Shown: positions 22,245-34,499, counted from the stretch's first letter. The stretch is DNA of 64,000 nucleotides from Palaemon carinicauda (GCF_036898095.1 NC_090768.1:47705187-47769186); one strand, 5' to 3'. Notes: a model not told the origin generated them from the sequence alone. Made by a program: numbers and translations.

Positions 22245-25200
22245 TTAAATAGTTTTCAGAAGACCTACTTCTGAAATAAATCTAAAAATGCCGCTCGCAT
22301 AGTAGGACTTATCAAGTCCAAGAATCTTGGCAACGATGAACCTGCCATCCTCACCTCGAGCCTCAAACAGATATCTATTTCTTAAGTTATTACAATTAGG
22401 GCATTCGGTCAACATATGCCTCACTGTTAAAGGTACTAAACAGTCCTTGCAATACGGTTGGTGTTGACCCTTCAGCAGAAACTCGTGTGTCAACCGAGTG
22501 TGACCAATACGGAGACGACAAAGAGTCGTCTCCCATTTTCGGGGTAACATGTTATACCTCCAAGGTGATATGACATTCGTTATTTCCCTCATTTTATTGC
22601 CATCTAGACTATCCAAGTACTGTTGCCATTTATTACAAACCAATTTTTTGATGTAAGGTAGGAAGTCATTACAGGGAATGGGATACCTCCTTGGTAGCAA
22701 CTCGGATGCTGCATTCTTCGCCAGTAAATCTGCCTTCTCATTCCCAGACACACCTACATGTGCTGGAACCCAACAAAATCGAACTGTTATACCTCTCCGT
22801 CCAATAATAAAAAGCCATTCTAAAATCTTTAAAACTAGAGGGTTACAAGAATTAAAAACTTCTAAAGCTTGAAGAACACTCCTTGCATCACTAAAAATTT
22901 TAAAATTACCCTCCTTTTCCAAAGCTATTTTCTCAATAGCGGTTAGTATGCCATACAGTTCGGCAGTAAATATGCAAGCTGTTAGAGGAAGTGCACCTCT
23001 ACAATTAAAATCATTACTATGTACTCCAAATCCAACGCCAGGATCAGATTTGGAGCCATCAGTATATATAAAAGTCAATCCCCTATGTTATGCAACATGT
23101 TCCATAAAGAGAGACCTGGATTCTAAGTCAGTCATATTCTTCTTAACTCCAATAAAGTATTTACAAAAAGATACATCTGGTAATTTCCATGGAGGCATTG
23201 ATGATACCTTGAATGGAAGTACCTTAATTCTAATTATATCCAGATTGTTTAATAATTGTTTCCCCAGAAACCAAAAAGGTTGAGAAGATTTTGGGTGCAA
23301 CTCAAAAGTATGTTGAGTGCCTTACAAGGCTTGCAGTCTGAAAGGCTAAAGAATTAGGTAGTCTTTGCAATCTAAACCAATACCGAATAATAAAGGACAT
23401 TCGGTAAAGGTCTAGAGGCAACTCCCCAGCATCAATATGGAGACTTGTGATAGGTGAAATTCTAAACGCTCCTGTGGACAATCTTATACTAGCATGATGT
23501 ATAGAATCTAATATTTTTAACTGGCTTGGGGTGGCTGAGGAGTATATTTCGCATCCACAACTAATTTTGGAAAAAATCAAGGCCTTGTATAATTTTGAAA
23601 TAGTATTGCGGTCTGGCCCCATGATGTATGGGACAATATCTTTAAAAGATTCAGAGCCTCAAGACATTTAGCTTTTAAAGCTTTTAAGTGAGAAACCCAT
23701 GTAAGCCTACAATCAAATATCAACCCTAAAAATTTAGCTTCACTTGCACATGAGATCCGTTGACCTTTGATGTATATATCCGGGTCTGGATGTACTCCCC
23801 GGATACGACAGAAATGGACAATTGTAGTTTTACTTGTCGAAAACTTAAATCCATTCATAATGGCCCACTGGATAATTTTATCAATAGAGAGTTGCATTTT
23901 TCTCTCAACCATTGCCATTCTAGCTCCAGCAAATGATATAGAGAGATCATCCACAAATAATATTGCAAGAACATCCCGGGGAATGACTGAGGATTTCCCA
24001 TTATTTGCTAGTGCAAAAAGGGTTACACTCAGCACACTACCCTGAGGAACTCCTTATTGGAATTTACTCTCTGATAGAGTTTCCCAAAAACTCTATGTGA
24101 AAGAAATGACTGAATAAATAGTGGTAGCTCTCCTCTTAATCCAAACTCATGGATTCTTTTAAGTATACCATATCTCCATGTGGTATCATATGCCTTTTCA
24201 TGATTAAAAAGACTGTCACATGGGGCTGTTTGGAAGTAAAGGCTTCACAAATGGAGGACTCAAGCCGTATCAGCACATCAGTCGTTGGGTGCATTTTTCT
24301 GAATCCACATTGAATGGGTGATAAAATAACCTTCTTTTCAAGGTACCACATCATTCTTACACTGACTATCTTCTCAATGATTTTGCACAAACAACATGTC
24401 AATGCAATTGGCCTATAATTTGCTGCTAAAAACTTGTCCTTACCGGGTTTTAAAAAGGCTAAAATAATGGCTAGTTCCCAAACACTTGGATAACTATGAT
24501 CATGCCATATTCTATTAAAAATGCTTAAAATAAATAACTTTGTATTAAAAGGTATGTGTTTAATCATTGCATATAGAATTCCATCGGGTCCAGTGGCTTT
24601 ATCATTACACGTAGCAAGAGCAAAATCAAATTCTCTTCCAGTAAAAGGAGAATTGAATGACTTGCTTTCTTATTGTGAAATTTAAAACTTTCTTTTCTTC
24701 AATGTTTCTATACTGGTGACCAGGAGCTGCTTCACACTTGCACAATACATTTGAAAATGGTCAGCCAGGGCATTGCTAACTTCGGTTGCTCCTGTCATAT
24801 AATAGCCATTTACCTTTAACAATAGTGGTGGGTTTGGCGTGAATTTGCCTGCTATCTTTTTGACTCTCCTCCACACAGGTGATGTTGATGTTCTACTGTT
24901 AATGGAGGAAACAAATCACATCCAAGACTGGCGCCTAGCTTCTTTCATGGCACGACGGAACTGTGCTCTACATTTCTTGTATATGACTAAATTCTCCTCA
25001 GTACAGCGCATGCGCAATCGAGTTAAGGACTTTCTTGTGGCTCTGTGCAGGGCAGTTAGTTCTGATGACCACCAGGGGATTGGTCATCGTCTGAATATCA
25101 CTGTTGTTAAGACTTGCCCCATGGCTCCCTGCCCGTTGATCATATGGTGTCTTATAGCTAACATACTCTCGAGGACAAGAAGTATTAGCATCGACTTGAT

Positions 25201-25314
25201 TTCTTGTAGACATACAGTTATAGGGGAGCGCTCACGTATGAGGAGCTTAAGTTGTTCATATTTCGCAATTAAACCCTGGCAATTCCATTGCAGAATGGAG
25301 AAAAAAACTATGGT
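22245..25314 (-). pseudogene. copy C ORF2: RT-RNase H largely kept, endonuclease deleted
   Basis: Begins after the ORF1 TAA with IVFFSILQWNCQGL (no AUG). EN runs only to DQRAGSHGASL, then jumps to the EN-RT linker, so the EN catalytic core is missing. RT (24567-23577): YRPIALTCCLCKIIEKIVSV, and an intact FVDDLSISF at about 23955. The last 277 codons (23078-22245) are open and include the full RNase H signature (TDGSKSDPGVGFG, TAELYGILTAIEK, FSDARSVLQALE, HVGVSGNEKADLLAKNAA) plus a Cx2Cx7Hx4C zinc motif (CKDCLVPLTVRHMLTEC). The intact RNase H is the best-preserved coding unit of the family in this window. Confidence 0.85.
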
Positions 25315-26757
25315 TTATTTTTTGGAAGACACCTTCGATGAAGTCTTTCCATTGGCAATATTTGATCTAACAATATTTCCCGGTGGTACCTCTAGAGAGG
25401 ATCTTGATATAGTGGGTTTTGTGTTCCTCTTTTTCTTTGTGTCCTTTTGATCTAATTGTTGAGGAGGATGGTGGACCTCAACTTGAATTTCAGATTGGTT
25501 CAATTTACCTTCTAGTTGATCATAAACATCAGCAGACAAGATGTCATATTTATTTGAAGTCATGACTTTAATGTTTCTTATGGTAGGAGGCGAGAGATAT
25601 GGAGGTCTCTCTTTTTTTATTAAAAGGTTGTGATCTATCAGGTTTTTGCACCTTTTCCACAACAGGTTCACCAGGTAAATTGGTTTCAAGTGGAACCTTC
25701 ATCAATTCAGGCAAGGATACGGCATGAGAGAGGTTTGTACTATTGTTTAGAATCGGAGAAGTTAGCTTTTGAATAACTTTCAGATCTTTAAGTATCTGTT
25801 TTGATTTTTCTACAATTTCTGGATATAGATTTTCGATGGGACTTTCAACCTCTTTAATTACTTTCATGTTTCTTTATATTAGAAGTGGGAATATAATTTT
25901 CGTCCGTGTGCTTTGGCAAGTTTTTCTTCAGAACCATTGAAAAAGGTTGCCCTGGTCTTATCTGCTTTTCAAGAGCTCTTTTACGAGCCTCTCTAAAAGT
26001 AACCCTTTCAATGGTCCTAATAGCCTGAATTTCTTTTTCAAAAATAAACTTAACACAGCTTTTAGATGTAGCTGGGTGTGCTTCCTCACAATGTATGCAA
26101 TTTGGATTTTCTAAACATACTACATGACTATTTTTACCCAGTTGGCACAAACAGCTGGCTTAGTACCTAGTTTTTCCTTGCATTTCTGGATTAAATGGCC
26201 ATATATTTGGCAATGATAACATCACAATGGTGAAGGGATATAAGGTTTTACCTTCAAAGATAGCCAACCAGCTTTGATAACATTTGGTAATCTACATTGA
26301 TCAAATGTTATAATCAAAGTAGCAAGAGGAATACATTGTTCTCCAACTCTCTTTCTCATTCTGACTACTTTTACTACTCCTTGACTTTTCAGTTCATCCT
26401 CAATTTCATTTTCCTCTATATCCAGTAATTCTGGAGCATTTCTCACACCTCTACTCTGGTTGAAAGTAGGGTGTGAAACGCATTTTACACTATGACCATC
26501 CAATGTTATAAGTGTTTTTAACCTTTCACCTTGCAATAGGGATAGTGTCTCTATCAAGAGACTTCCATTTCCCAGGGGGTAGAATTTTTGGCTGCCCTCC
26601 ACATAAAGTGACTATTTCCCTGTTAGCTTTGAAAACATTTACACGCTCATTTCTTCCGTTTTCAAATTCTAAGATAAAAAAATTTCATAATTCACTACTT
26701 CGTATTGACCAGGTAATACTTCTACTTTTCTATATCTTTCTGTACTGTCATCATTTC

Positions 26758-26820
<63 letters not shown>

Positions 26821-26900
26821 CTCTAGTGTTTTCTTATCATTCTTTCCATAACGCATATAAGGTTCCAACATTACATTATTAGAAGCCGAGTTGGAGCTGT
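25315..26900 (-). pseudogene. copy C ORF1: gag-like protein, broken
   Basis: Segments 26602-26222, 26150-25854, 25867-25568 and 25689-25315 form one gag. Visible parts: GNGSLLIETLSLLQGERLKT, FNQSRGVRNAPELLDIEE, PLATLIITFDQCRLP, the knuckle ENPNCIHCEEAHPATSKSC, and a C-terminal PVVEKVQKP / HHPPQQLDQKDTKKK region ending in SSKK and TAA (25317-25315). A CT-repeat of 55 bp (26761-26815) has expanded inside the N-terminal coding part. Confidence 0.75.
26761..26815. repeat. (CT)n microsatellite, about 27 units
   Basis: Lies in the ORF1 N-terminal region of copy C. The matching place in copy D (56448-56475) has only short interrupted CT runs, so the array expanded after insertion or within the C lineage. 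Confidence 0.95.
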
Positions 26901-26934
26901 CTGTACCGAGGTCCATGTTTGTATTTTCCAGGTC

Positions 26935-27512
26935 ATCAACAGAGGGGTGGTTTTTTTAGTACGAGCAAGCCGGGTTATCCACCTCTTATCGGAGGATGTC
27001 AGTCCTCCTATCCCATGTGGCCCAACATGAGAAGAGGCTTCAGTGGGGACCAGTCCTCTATTAGAGAGGGGCTGCCTCTCTTAAGGTGGGCGTACACTGG
27101 TCAGTGGGGGTGGTTAGCCCCTCCCACCGGCGACTCCAATGCCTGGCATCACCCATTACCCGACTCTTTAACAGACTGGGTCTGCACCCAGTGGGGTTTG
27201 CCAGAGGGTGATGGCGTCTAAATTGGCGCAGGTTGAGATGGAATGCCATCCATCCAACACTGTGTCATATCCAAAGCATCAGCCAAAGTATAATCAAACA
27301 AGCCACAGTCATCAACAAGTTCAAGCCCAAAAGGAAGAGATGGGAGAAAAAAAAGTAACCAAAAGGAAAAGAGAAAGAGCTGACTAATTTAGTTGGATCA
27401 ACAGTTGGGCACCGAGGTCCAGTGGGAAAGTAGTTCCCACCGTTCATTAGAGCCCAGCTGCTAATCCCTAAGACTCCCATCCTCATCAAGGCTTAAGCAT
27501 CTGGGGGGCATT
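26935..27512 (-). promoter_or_regulatory. copy C 5'UTR
   Basis: Same block as in copies A, D and E, with the hairpin ggaggatgtcagtcctcc at 26991-27008. A stretch of about 25 bp present in copy E after 'cattacccg' (caaatatgggcgactt...) is deleted here. A promoter role is inferred from the family. Confidence 0.6.
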
Positions 27513-28805
27513 TGGTGGGATGAAGAGGTTGTTGTTCACTCCTTCGTCTTGGGTCAGAATGAGGGGAACTCCTTATTGAGGAAATTGTGGCCTCCAAAGG
27601 AATAATCAGAGTGCTCTGATGACCTGGTAGAGGAATTTGAGTTGTTCCTGAGACCACTTGTTTAAGTGCCTGCTCAATTTCTTGGAACCAGGGCATATCC
27701 TTTACAAAGGAGACAGTCTATGAGGATGTTCCTTATTTCTTCTGTATAAGGAATCCCTCGCCAGGATGATCTATAAAAGCAATAGCATATGGCGAGTGCT
27801 GCGCAAGTGTGCTATGATGACAAGGCGAATGTTTATCGAGCGAGAACTCACCGAAAAAAACAGAGCTGCTCACCGAAAAAAACAGAGCTAACAAGACAAG
27901 CGCTGCGTAGGTGCATTCTGAAGATGGGGAGAGTGTGCATCAAGCTGATCTGGAACTCGCCGAAATAGAAAGAGCTGATGAGGCCAGCGCTGACGAGATA
28001 AGGAAGTATGTGCACTCGCATGCACAAACAACTTAAGTGTCTGTCCAGGCTGTCTTTTTTCTGTATAGCAAGCTAAAGCCCTGGGGTTGCTGCTTTGGCA
28101 AAGTGTTTGTCTCCCTGAACAAGTTTATAATAAGACAAGTTCTGAAAAGGCGAGTGAGGTGTTTGGTTCGCTGGATGTCGAGCGCTCTGAATACCCACTA
28201 CTTTTAGCGAACTGTTGGGTTAAGCGAGTAGATGTAAATTTGCGCTTTAATTCCCTCAACTGTTGTTGGGTGGGAACGGTATGTCGTCAAATGCAAGAGT
28301 TAAGGTGGCGAGTGATAGTCTTGGTGCGTAGCTGTGGGTGAGAGTTGCACTCCTCACCCATTCACCTTTTTGCTATGCACATCCTTCTAATCAAACTTAT
28401 CTGCCAACACACTCTCCAAGAAATCAAACATACTTTGTATTTCTCCTACAGGAGTGTTGCCTAACCTCACTTCCTCGCACGTAAGGGAGAGGGGGTTGCT
28501 GAATCGGAGGCACCATGGTGGTTCTACTCCAAATGAAGAAATCCTAAGCTCAAAGGCAGACTTTGGTCTTTCCACACGAAAAGAGGTATAATGTGTCCTA
28601 AGGACATGACGGCGGGGCCGGAAGTGGTAACCATGCGTGTAACTTCCCCGTCGTATAGGTCCGAAAAGCTATGCTCCGAAGAGCTTTAGTGTAGTAGTGT
28701 AATGCCTCACAACACGAAATTAATTAGTTCTGGAGTGACTTTCGTTTCCAAAAAATGTTGTGTCACATTTTACATGTACATCGCCTAATTCGTTCCTTTG
28801 CGATT
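27513..28805 (-). pseudogene. DIRS-1 gag continuation and flank, not clearly coding
   Basis: Follows the right target duplication of copy C. A minus frame at 27696-27493 (PWFQEIEQALKQVVSGTTQ) and one at 28575-28387 (SAFELRISSFGVEPPWCLRF, EIQSMFDFLESVLADKF) may belong to the DIRS-1 gag; neither has a recognised domain. An imperfect 21-bp unit (ctcaccgaaaaaaacagagct) is repeated at about 27848 and 27870, with a weaker third copy near 27957. From about 28580 to 28805 nothing recognisable is seen. Confidence 0.35.
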
Positions 28806-30395
28806 TTCTTTTTGTCCTTTTGATCCAATTGTTGAGGGGGATGGTGGACCTCAACTTGAATTTCTGATTTATTTAAATTGTCTTCTGGTTTATCAGAAAC
28901 CTCAATAGACAATACATCATATTTATTTGATGTCATAACTAATATTTTTTATGGAAGGGGTAGAGAGATGGAGGTCTCTCTCTTTTCCGATTAATAGGTG
29001 GTGAGCTACTGGGTTTTTGCACCTTCCCCACCACAGGTGCACCTGGTAACTTGGTTTCAAGTAGAACCTCCATCAAATCAGGCAAGGACATGGCCTGAGA
29101 AAGGTTAGTACTATTGTTGGTAATGGGGAATGAAGGTTGTATAGAAATGAGCAATGCCGCAGTTTTAATACACCATGGCAAAGCCTTAGAAGGCAATATA
29201 TTTACCTTGTCATGCAAAACCTTACTATCATTAGATGATGTATTTCTTTTCTTGGAATTACTGGCAGCAATACGTGGGTTTGATGTCTCCTGTGGTATAT
29301 TTCCTCCTGATTTTAATGCCTTTGCATAGCTGTTTGGTTTATTCAGAAGTCTTTTGGCATGTTCTGCACTGGATTTGTTGAGGGCAGCTTCTTCAAACTT
29401 ATAAATCTCGCAGCTCCTGTCAGTGGATTTATGGTTTGAGTTGCAGGTCAAACAGCTGGCCTCAAGTGCACAGTCTCCATGATAAGGTCTGGAACCGATG
29501 CTATGTATTTTTTTTCATTTTAACAAACTTTAGAAGGGTGTCCAAATTTGAAACACTTGTAACATTGTAGGGTCTTTTGTCTGAAAGATCAAACTTTAAT
29601 TCTTTCATTTTCAATAGCGATGTGGAAAAGCACATCGGCATTCTGGAAAGTAAGGATAATCACAAACGTCCCAGGAACCTTAAGCACTTTCCACACTGTT
29701 AATGGACATATGGCCAATATTTTCTCTTCTGTAAATTTACACAAGTCTTTATTGAAGACTACTCCTCTTCCATAAATAAAATTTAGGTGGGGTTTGACAT
29801 CGAACATATCATCATCAATACATGTCTTGAGGTTAGACAGTATTACTGATTGCGTGGATGATTTGGCATGGATTAGGAAGCTATATTTTCCAAAGCGAGA
29901 TATACCACCAGGTGCAATGGTTCCTACCTTTTCCTAAATTAGTTTGCTAATTTTAAAATAGTTCCCATTACTCCCCTTAGGCTCGGCAACAAGCCACATT
30001 GGTGGTTTTGGCTTTCTCTGGGGAGGCATAGTTATTCCAACATCTTTTTCAAACCAGTCAGCAGGTCTATATACATCCAAATTGTTTGGTATCTTATCAT
30101 ATAGGGCACCCATGACATTCAGGTTATTAATTTTAATATTATTGATGTTACATGTTGCATTAAATGGTTCTTCATGATTATTATAAGATATCCATGAATG
30201 CCCTTTTTTATTTCAAAGTTTCATTCATATTTCTTTTATCCCTCCACAGCATTTAAATGATTTATATAGCATATCATAAGCAGTATCTATTGGAATTTGG
30301 GTAACATGAAGGATTCAAAGTTTCCCTTTGTTACCCGACTTACTTGGTTTTCAAACATTAGTAGAGGGGTCCTTTTTTTGTTCCTAAGTCGTCAA
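28806..30395 (-). mobile_element. I-like non-LTR element, copy F: ORF1 fragment of the RRM type
   Basis: Minus-strand pieces match ORF1 of copy E in order: N-terminal region (about 30390-29880, decayed), MFDVKPHLNFIYGRGVVFNK and PLTVWKVLKVPGTFVI (29807-29589), CCHC region and TCNSNHKSTDRSCEIYKFEE (29451 on), and the C-terminal SLPDLMEV...PGAPVVGKVQKP. It stops at about 28806 just before the ORF1 end, so both ORF2 and the 3' tail are missing. Unlike copies A, C and D it carries the N-terminal type of copy E. Confidence 0.75.
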
Positions 30396-31104
30396 CTAAA
30401 TTTTCCTTAATTAAATTAGCAGAGGTCATCAACAGTACTGGGGGAGAGTCAGCGTATCCAGGGGATGGGGGTTCGTTGCTTAAAGAATCCACAAGACAAG
30501 GTTGAGATAGTGAAAGTAATTAGTTAGATTTACCTGCTCGAGAATATTAGGCCATCACATGTCAGAAAGGAAATTTGTACTCTCAACTATTAGCACAATA
30601 AGAGTATACTTCCCAGATAGTCCACTCCACATCTTACCGGAAGGATAGCATCAAAACAGATATAGAGGCACAGGTGTAAGCTGAACCCGCCTGTTAGGAC
30701 CGAGATCAAGAAACTATGGAATCATCCTCCCCATATCTGAAGGATAGCATCAAAACAGATATAGAGGCACAGGTGTAAGCTGAACCCGCCTGTTAGGACC
30801 GAGATCAATAAACTATGGAATCATCCTCCCCATATCTGTGATGGTGGGTTTCCGGCCAAAAGCTGAGAGTCCTACCCCAAGCATTAGATTTCACTGGATT
30901 CCGAAAACCCAACACTTGAGAATAGTTCCGCCAAAAAGGTTCAAACCATCTTGGGGATGGCTAAAATCATCCAATACTCTCACATATAGTGTTGAATGCA
31001 AATACCTCCCAACCTTGACACCTACTCCCATCCATCAAAGTAGGCAGCAATAACGGATGTAGAAACATCCAAACCAGCGGCTATAATGGATGTAGAAACA
31101 TCCA
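30396..31104. other. spacer with 99-bp tandem duplication and paired hairpins
   Basis: No gene is supported. 30640-30738 is repeated at 30739-30837 almost exactly. Further on, ggatgtagaaacatcc (perfect 6-bp stem, 4-nt loop) occurs twice, at 31055-31070 and 31088-31103, the second directly before the LINE at 31105. The part before 30450 may still belong to the 5'UTR of copy F. Confidence 0.6.
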
Positions 31105-32556
31105 AGCCAAAAGAGATAGGGGTTGTATGAATCAGATTTTTACAGTTAGGCAGATATGCGAGAAATATTTAGCAAAAGGTAAGGAGGTGTATGTTGCATT
31201 TATGGATCTGCAGAAAGCGTATGATAGAGTTGATAGGGAAGCAATGTGGAATGTGATGAGGTTATATGGAGTTGGTGGAAGGTTGTTGCAGGCAGTGAAA
31301 AGTTTCTACAAAGGTAGTAAAGCATGTGTTAGAATAGGAAATGAAGTGAGTGATTGGTTTCCGGTGAGAGTGGGACTGAGACAGGGATGTGTGATGTCGC
31401 CGCGGTTGTTTAACTTGTATGTTGATGGAGTGGTGAGAGAGGTGAATGCTCGAGTGCTTGGAAGAGGATTAAAACTGGTAGACGAGAATGACCATGAATG
31501 GGAGGTAAATCAATTGTTGTTTGCGGATGATACTGTACTGGTTGCAGACACAGAAGAGAAGCTTGACCGACTAGTGACAGCATTTGGAAGGGTGTGTGAG
31601 AGAAGGAAGTTGAGAGTTAATGTGGGTAAGAGTAAGGTTATGAGATGTACGAGAAGGGAAGGTGGTGCAAGGTTGAATGTCATGTTGAATGGAGAGTTAC
31701 TTGAGGAGGTGGATCAGTTTAAGTACTTGGGGTCTGTTGTTGCAGAAAATGGTGGAGTGGAAGCAGATGTACGTCAGAGAGTGAATGAAGGTTGCAAAGT
31801 GTTGGGGGCAGTTAAGGGAGTAGTAAAAAATAGAGGGTTGGGCATGAATGTAAAGAGAGTTCTATATGAGAAAGTGATTGTACCAACTGTGATGTATGGA
31901 TACGGAGTTGTGGGGAATGAAAGTGACGGAGAGACAGAAATTGAATGTGTTTGAGATGAAGTGTCTAAGGAGTATGGCTGGTGTATCTCGAGTAGATAGG
32001 GTTAGGAACGAAGTGGTGAGGGTGAGAATGGGTGTAAGAAATGAGTTAGCAGCTAGAGTGGATATGAATGTGTTGAGGTGGTTTGGCCATGTTGAGAGAA
32101 TGGAAAATGGCTGTCTGGTAAAGAAGGTGATGAATGCAAGAGCTGATGGGAGAAGTACAAGAGGAAGGCCAAGGTTTGGGTGGATGGATGGAGTGAGGAA
32201 AGCTCTGGGTGATAGGAGGATAGATGTGAGAGGCAAGAGAGCGTGCTAGAAATAGAAATGAATGGCGAGCGATTGTGACGCAGTTCCGGTAGGCCCTGCT
32301 GCTTCCTCCGGTGCCTTAGATGACCGCGGAGGTAGCAGCAGTAGGGGATTATGCATTATGAAGCTTCATCTGTGGTGGATAACGGGGGAAGGTGGGCTGT
32401 GGCATCTAGCAGTACCAGCTGAACTTGGTTGGGTCCCTTGTCAGGCTGGGAGGAACATAAAGAGTAGAGGTCCCCTTTTTGTTTTGTTTCATTTGTTGAT
32501 GTCGGCTACCACCCAAAAATGGGGGAAGTGCCTTGGTATATGTATGTATATATATG
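31105..32556 (+). mobile_element. RTE-like LINE, 5'-truncated, with (TATG)n tail
   Basis: Contains RT plus C-terminal region and a 3'UTR of about 240 bp ending in a TATG/TATA repeat tail (about 32537-32556). It is the best-preserved RT of the window on the plus strand. Clade assignment to RTE-like LINEs is from the RT and C-terminal motifs; endonuclease sequence is missing because of 5' truncation. Confidence 0.8.
31127..32292 (+). pseudogene. LINE reverse transcriptase with two small frameshifts
   Basis: 31127-31954 encodes TVRQICEKYLAKGKEVYVAF, MDLQKAYDRVDREAMW (motif A), VGLRQGCVMSPRLFNLYVDG (motif B), LLFADDTVLVADTEEKL with an intact FADD (motif C), and FKYLGSVVAENGG. Near 31905 an extra base shifts the frame; reading continues at 31896-32249 with WGMKVTERQKLNVFEMKCLR and LRWFGHVERMENG, GRPRFGWMDGVRKAL. 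A second shift near 32230 precedes a likely true C-terminus EWRAIVTQFR with TAG at 32290-32292. Two indels in an otherwise open frame indicate a recent insertion. Confidence 0.8.
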
Positions 32557-34390
32557 ATAAATTTTGCACATTTAGACATATTTTTCATATTCATATTAGC
32601 CACATATTTTTGATACATTAATGTCTGGATTCTCTTAACGACCTCGGGATCATAGCCCCAGGCAAAATCACACAAAGACAAGAGCTTGTGACCGGCCGGG
32701 AATCGAACCCTGGACCAGCAAGCTTGTATAGACAGTGACTTACCACTTGGCCACAAAAAGATAAAAGTCAATGACAATTCTTCTGTACTTATACCTGTCA
32801 AATGCAGGTTTTTTGTACTTAGAATTGAAATCGACCCATCTTCACCATCGTAGCTAATTGGTAGTTTGCTACTTGGCATTCGATTAATGAAAAATTTTAC
32901 ACATTTAGACGTGTTTTCCATATTCAAATAAGCCACATATTTTGATACATTAATATCTGGATTCTCTTAACGACCTCGGGATCATAGCCCCAGGCGAAAT
33001 CACACAAAGACAAGAGCTTGTGACCGGCCGGGAATTGAACCCTGGTCCAGCAAGCTTGTATAGACAGTGACTTACCACTTGGCCACGAAGAAAGATAAAA
33101 GTCAATGGCAATTCCTCTGTACTTATACCTGTTGAATTCGGGTATTTTGTACTTAGAATTGAAATCCACCCATCTTCACCATCGTAGCTAATTGGTGGTT
33201 TGTTACTTGGCATTCGATTAATGATAAATCTTGCACATTTAGATGTGTTTTTCATATTCAAATAAGCCATATATTTTTGCTACATTAATGTCTGGATTCT
33301 CTTAACGACCTCCGGATCAGAGCCCCAAGCGAAATCACATAAAGACAAGAGCTTGTGACCAGCCGGGAAAAAAACCCTGGTCCAGCAAGCTTGTATAGAC
33401 AGTGACTTACAACCTGGCCACAAAAAAAGATAAAAGTCAATGACAATTCTTCTGTACTTATACCTGTCGAATTCAGGTTTTTTGTACTTAGAATTGAGAT
33501 CAACCCATCTTCACCATCGTAGCTAATTGGTAGTTTTCTACTTGGCATTCGATTAATGATAAATTTTGGACATTTAGACGTGTTTTTCGTATTCAAATAA
33601 GCCTCATATTTTTTATACATTAATGTCTGGATTCACTTAACGACCTCGGGATCATAGCCCCAGGCAAAATCACACAAAGACAAGAGCTTGTGACCGGCCG
33701 GGAATCGAACCCTGGTCCGGCAAGCTTGTATAGACAGTGACTTACCACTTGGCCATGAAGAAAGATAAAAGACAACGACAATTCTTCTGTTCTTATACCT
33801 GTCGAATTCAGGTTTTTTGTACTTAGATTGAAATCAACCCATCTTCACCATCGTAGCTAATTTGTAGTTTGTTACTTGGCATTCGATTAATGATAAATTT
33901 TACACATTTAGACGTGTTTTTCATATTCAAAAAAGCCACATATTTTTGATACATTATTGTTTGGATTTTCTTCACGACATCGGGATCATAGCCCAAACGA
34001 AATCACACAAAGATAAGAGCTTGTGACCGGCCGGGAATCGAACCCTGGTACAGCAAGCTTGTATAGACAGTGACTTACAAATTGGCCACGAAGAAAGATA
34101 AAAGTCAATGACAATTCTTCTGTAATTATACCTGTCGAATTCAGGTTTTTGTACTTAGAATTGAAATCAACCCATCTTCACCACCGTAGCTAATTGGTAG
34201 TTTGTTACTTGACATTTGATTAATGATAAATTCTGCACATTTAGACGTGTTTTTCATATTCAAATAAGCCACATATTTTTGATACATTATTGTCTGGATT
34301 TTCTTCATGACATCGGAATCATAGCTCAAGCGAAATCACACAAAGATAAGAGCTTGTGACAGGCCGGGAATCGAACCCTGGTACAGCAAG
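32557..34390 (-). repeat. tandem array of about 334-bp tRNA-derived units
   Basis: Six pol III B-box-like motifs (minus sense GGTTCGATTCCC) lie at about 32698, 33030, 33365, 33700, 34033 and 34366, spaced 332-335 bp; the third is mutated. About 40 bp upstream of each, on the minus strand, is TGGCCAAGTGGTAAG, a good A box. Between them the sequence has tRNA-like length, and GTGGCC can pair with GGTCAC at the ends. Units are highly similar over their whole length, so this is a tandem satellite built of SINE-like units. The array starts directly after the LINE tail and ends inside a unit at the DIRS-2 junction. Confidence 0.85.
32693..32757 (-). ncRNA. tRNA-like head of the first array unit
   Basis: A box at 32739-32753 and B box at about 32698-32709, with near-complementary ends as described for the array. 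It lacks a clear anticodon arm, so a working tRNA is unlikely. It is best seen as the pol III promoter part of a tRNA-derived SINE unit. Confidence 0.5.
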
Positions 34391-34499
34391 AATCACCTTA
34401 TAACAGTTGCTTAGCAGAATAGTAAGGCAAAAACTGCATGGTTTCAATCCACTCATGAAGCAGGCTGTGGACAAGATGGTTCTTGTCACATAATGGACA

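Larger units (their letters stand above)
22120..27512 (-). mobile_element. I-like non-LTR retrotransposon, copy C
   Basis: Both ends are present: the GATT tail at 22118-22131 and the 5' G-run (ctggggggc) at 27501-27509, flanked by a 9-bp duplication. Length is about 5.39 kb against 6.07 kb for copy E; most of the difference is a deletion in the endonuclease. ORF1 is of the same type as copies A and D. It has inserted into the gag region of DIRS-1, so it is younger than that element. Confidence 0.85.

Noticed and set aside
32406..33620. Series of similar minus-strand ORFs of 80-176 codons
   Set aside because: They repeat with the 334-bp period and run through the tRNA-like promoter parts, so they are by-products of the tandem array.
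32693..34380. Functional tRNA genes
   Set aside because: A and B boxes are good, but no convincing anticodon arm or full cloverleaf is seen and units are SINE-like.
32557..34390. CRISPR-like array
   Set aside because: Units are long, adjacent and similar over their full length, with no spacers; the DNA is eukaryotic.
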